Assembly: GCA_026989655.1 (NCBI GenBank)
Contig: JALSIX010000145.1
Location: forward strand, 1-39,138
DNA length: 39,138 bases
DNA from: Caldilineaceae bacterium
GTDB taxonomy: Bacteria; Chloroflexota; Anaerolineae; Caldilineales; Caldilineaceae
Direction: 5' to 3'
In this document: piece after piece, positions 37,806-39,138 of the stretch
How positions within the stretch are numbered: the stretch's first letter is position 1
Layout of the letters: each line of letters starts with the position of its first letter
Position numbers and translations under genes: made by a program
Notes under the pieces: model-generated
Databases searched by the model: none
Told to the model about the DNA's origin: nothing
What the model saw: only the letters and a program-made list of their open reading frames with translations

Positions 37806-38567
37806 TCAGCGTCGGTCCTCGGCCTGGGCCAACGCCGCGCGCTGGTGCTCCAGGAGCTCGCGAATGCCGAGCTCGGCCAGGACCAGCATGGCGTTCAGCG
37901 CGCCCCGGGTGAAGGGAGCTCCCTCTGCCGTGCCCTGGACCTCCACAAACCGGCCCTGCTCGGTCATCACCACGTTCATGTCCACCTCCGCGGCCAGGTC
38001 CAGCGCGTAGTCCAGGTCCAACATGGCCTGGCCGCGGACGATGCCCACGCTCACCGCGGCCACCTGGCGCTCCAGGGTCCCGGATGGGACCTTCTTGTCC
38101 CGTTCCAGGCGGCGGATGGCCAGGGCCAGGGCCACCCATCCCCCGGTGATGGCCGCGGTTCGGGTGCCTCCGTCCGCCTGGAGCACGTCGCAGTCCACGA
38201 TGATCTGCCGGCGCCCCAGCTTCTCCAGGTCCACCGCACAGCGGAGGCTGCGGCCGATGAGCCGTTCGATCTCCTGGGTGCGTCCTTTGGGCCACTGGGT
38301 CTCCCGGCGGGTGCGAGATTGGGTGCTGCGGGGCAGCATCGCGTACTCCGCGGTCACCCAGCCGTGGGATGCGTTCGACTGGTGGAGCCACCGGGGCAGC
38401 CGCTCCTCGACCGTGGCCGTACAGAGGACCTTGGTGTTGCCCATGCTGATGAGCACCGAGCCCTCGGGGTGCATCAGGTAGTCCACCTCGAACCGAACCG
38501 GACGGAGCTCGTCCGGTCCTCGGGAGCATGGCTCTTCGGCAGCCTGGGAGACGGGCGATTGGCTCAA
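37806..38567 (-). CDS. rph: Ribonuclease PH
   Basis: This enzyme trims the 3' ends of tRNA precursors by phosphorolysis. The family landmarks are present: [55 protein letters not shown] and [19 protein letters not shown]. The start is difficult. No ATG or GTG is in frame near the expected position; a TTG at 38567 gives 253 residues, close to the family size. The usual R-x-DGR motif before DELRP is missing, although an ATG at 38529 in another frame would encode MLPRTGRAP, which resembles that motif. So a frameshift near the start is possible. A promoter lies at 38627-38655. Two tRNA-Ala genes, which need 3' trimming, are directly upstream. Confidence 0.9.
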   Translation of the reverse strand: MSQSPVSQAAEEPCSRGPDELRPVRFEVDYLMHPEGSVLISMGNTKVLCTATVEERLPRWLHQSNASHGWVTAEYAMLPRSTQSRTRRETQWPKGRTQEIERLIGRSLRCAVDLEKLGRRQIIVDCDVLQADGGTRTAAITGGWVALALAIRRLERDKKVPSGTLERQVAAVSVGIVRGQAMLDLDYALDLAAEVDMNVVMTEQGRFVEVQGTAEGAPFTRGALNAMLVLAELGIRELLEHQRAALAQAEDRR

Positions 38568-38626
38568 GGTGGAGAGGGCCCTTTCGACAGCATGGAACGG
38601 CGAGCCAACAGGCGGTTGGTGAGGAT

Positions 38627-38655
38627 ATCTTACCAGCCACCCGGGGGAAGCGCAA
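38627..38655 (-). promoter_or_regulatory. Promoter of rph
   Basis: TTGCGC (38650-38655) and TAAGAT (38627-38632) on the minus strand have a 17-base spacer. The -35 directly follows the T tract of the tRNA terminator. Confidence 0.6.
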
Positions 38656-38682
38656 ACAAAAAGGCCGACCCGTGGCCGGCCT
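38654..38682 (-). terminator. Terminator of tRNA-Ala(GGC)
   Basis: On the minus strand AGGCCGGC, a five-base loop CACGG and GTCGGCCT (one G:U pair) form an 8-base-pair stem followed directly by TTTTGTTT. It begins five bases after the tRNA 3' end. Confidence 0.85.
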
Positions 38683-38686
38683 GGAG

Positions 38687-38759
<73 letters not shown>

Positions 38760-38784
38760 ATGTGGTTGTATCGCCCAGCGCCCA

Positions 38785-38814
38785 ATGTTAGTGCAGGCAC
38801 CGGGCGGCTGTCAA
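38785..38814 (-). promoter_or_regulatory. Promoter of tRNA-Ala(GGC)
   Basis: TTGACA (38809-38814, consensus) and TAACAT (38785-38790) on the minus strand have an 18-base spacer. Transcription would start about 20 bases before the tRNA. Confidence 0.8.
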
Positions 38815-38844
38815 ATCTGCCGGAAGGCCCGTGGACCTGGAAGG

Positions 38845-38917
<73 letters not shown>

Positions 38918-38974
38918 ATGACAAACCGCGCGATCCAGTTCCGCGCGGCCCAACCCTCCAACGGTTTCGAGCCC

Positions 38975-39003
38975 AGTATAGCAGAGGAGCCATGGCCGGT
39001 CAA
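38975..39003 (-). promoter_or_regulatory. Promoter of tRNA-Ala(CGC)
   Basis: TTGACC (38998-39003) and TATACT (38975-38980) on the minus strand have exactly 17 bases between them, about 55 bases before the tRNA. Confidence 0.8.
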
Positions 39004-39138
39004 ATTCCCCGGAGGAGCGGGAAGGGGCACCCAGGGCCTTTCGTGCCGGAACCCCGGCACAGGATGGGCCATCTTGTCGCTCCATGCACGGCCGGGTGGG
39101 GGACGATGCCCCTGAGCGGCCTCCCGCGCGGGGGCTGC
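39004..39138. other. Right-edge sequence without recognised gene
   Basis: I see no supported gene. A 7-base-pair hairpin GTGCCGG / CCGGCAC lies at 39043-39060 without a T run. A short plus-strand frame open from about 39084 to the edge has no ribosome-binding site. Confidence 0.4.

Noticed and set aside
39043-39060. Terminator near the right edge
   Set aside because: The 7-bp hairpin has no T run on either side and no upstream gene in the window.

Overview
The window is GC-rich DNA from a bacterium most likely in the Chloroflexota (Caldilinea/Litorilinea/Anaerolinea type). This rests on general family resemblance: a eukaryote-type UTP-glucose-1-phosphate uridylyltransferase beside FemAB-like and exopolysaccharide genes, an ECF sigma factor with a GSIGPTR region 4, a Thr-Pro-linked secreted protease ending in a short YLPLVLQ tail, and an S1 protein with four S1 domains. 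No 16S gene is present, so the assignment is an inference.

Layout. 1-1553: end of an ArsR repressor, a Nudix hydrolase and a DUF937 protein closed by a good terminator. 1919-9663 (minus strand): a tightly coupled glycan operon with a MurG/GT28-like transferase, a GT4 transferase, a GT4 fused to an APH-like kinase, an ABC exporter and a Pro-rich membrane-anchored protein. 9961-13800: a 1279-residue hybrid sensor kinase (PAS-PAS-PAS-GAF-HisKA-HATPase-REC-REC-HPt). 14104-20617: UDP-glucose synthesis, a double-length FemAB-type transferase, a GT2 transferase and a WcaJ-like priming phosphotransferase. Together with 1919-9663 this looks like one surface-polysaccharide region.

20686-28557 is stress and translation: a promoter with an overlapping CIRCE operator, hrcA-grpE, a GNAT protein and a small membrane protein; then, on the other strand, rpsU-infA, rpsA and a solitary dnaK. 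28991-35270 is the most interesting part: ECF sigma factor, soluble zinc-finger (HxxxCxxC) anti-sigma-like protein, a 970-residue TPR-CHAT caspase-like protease with an intact His/Cys dyad, and a secreted subtilase. The anti-sigma and TPR-CHAT genes overlap by ATGA. I read this as a candidate protease-gated sigma-factor module, logically similar to the TPR-CHAT/Csx30/sigma relay of type III-E CRISPR but without any CRISPR parts in the window.

35518-38917 is housekeeping: rpsT, then on the minus strand nth, a LacI-family regulator, rph and two nearly identical tRNA-Ala genes (GGC and CGC anticodons), each with its own promoter. Promoters of the TTGACN-17/18-TAnnnT type are easy to see at several genes, so the main sigma factor recognises ordinary sigma-70 elements. 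Coding density is high, and I see no insertion sequence, prophage or CRISPR array.
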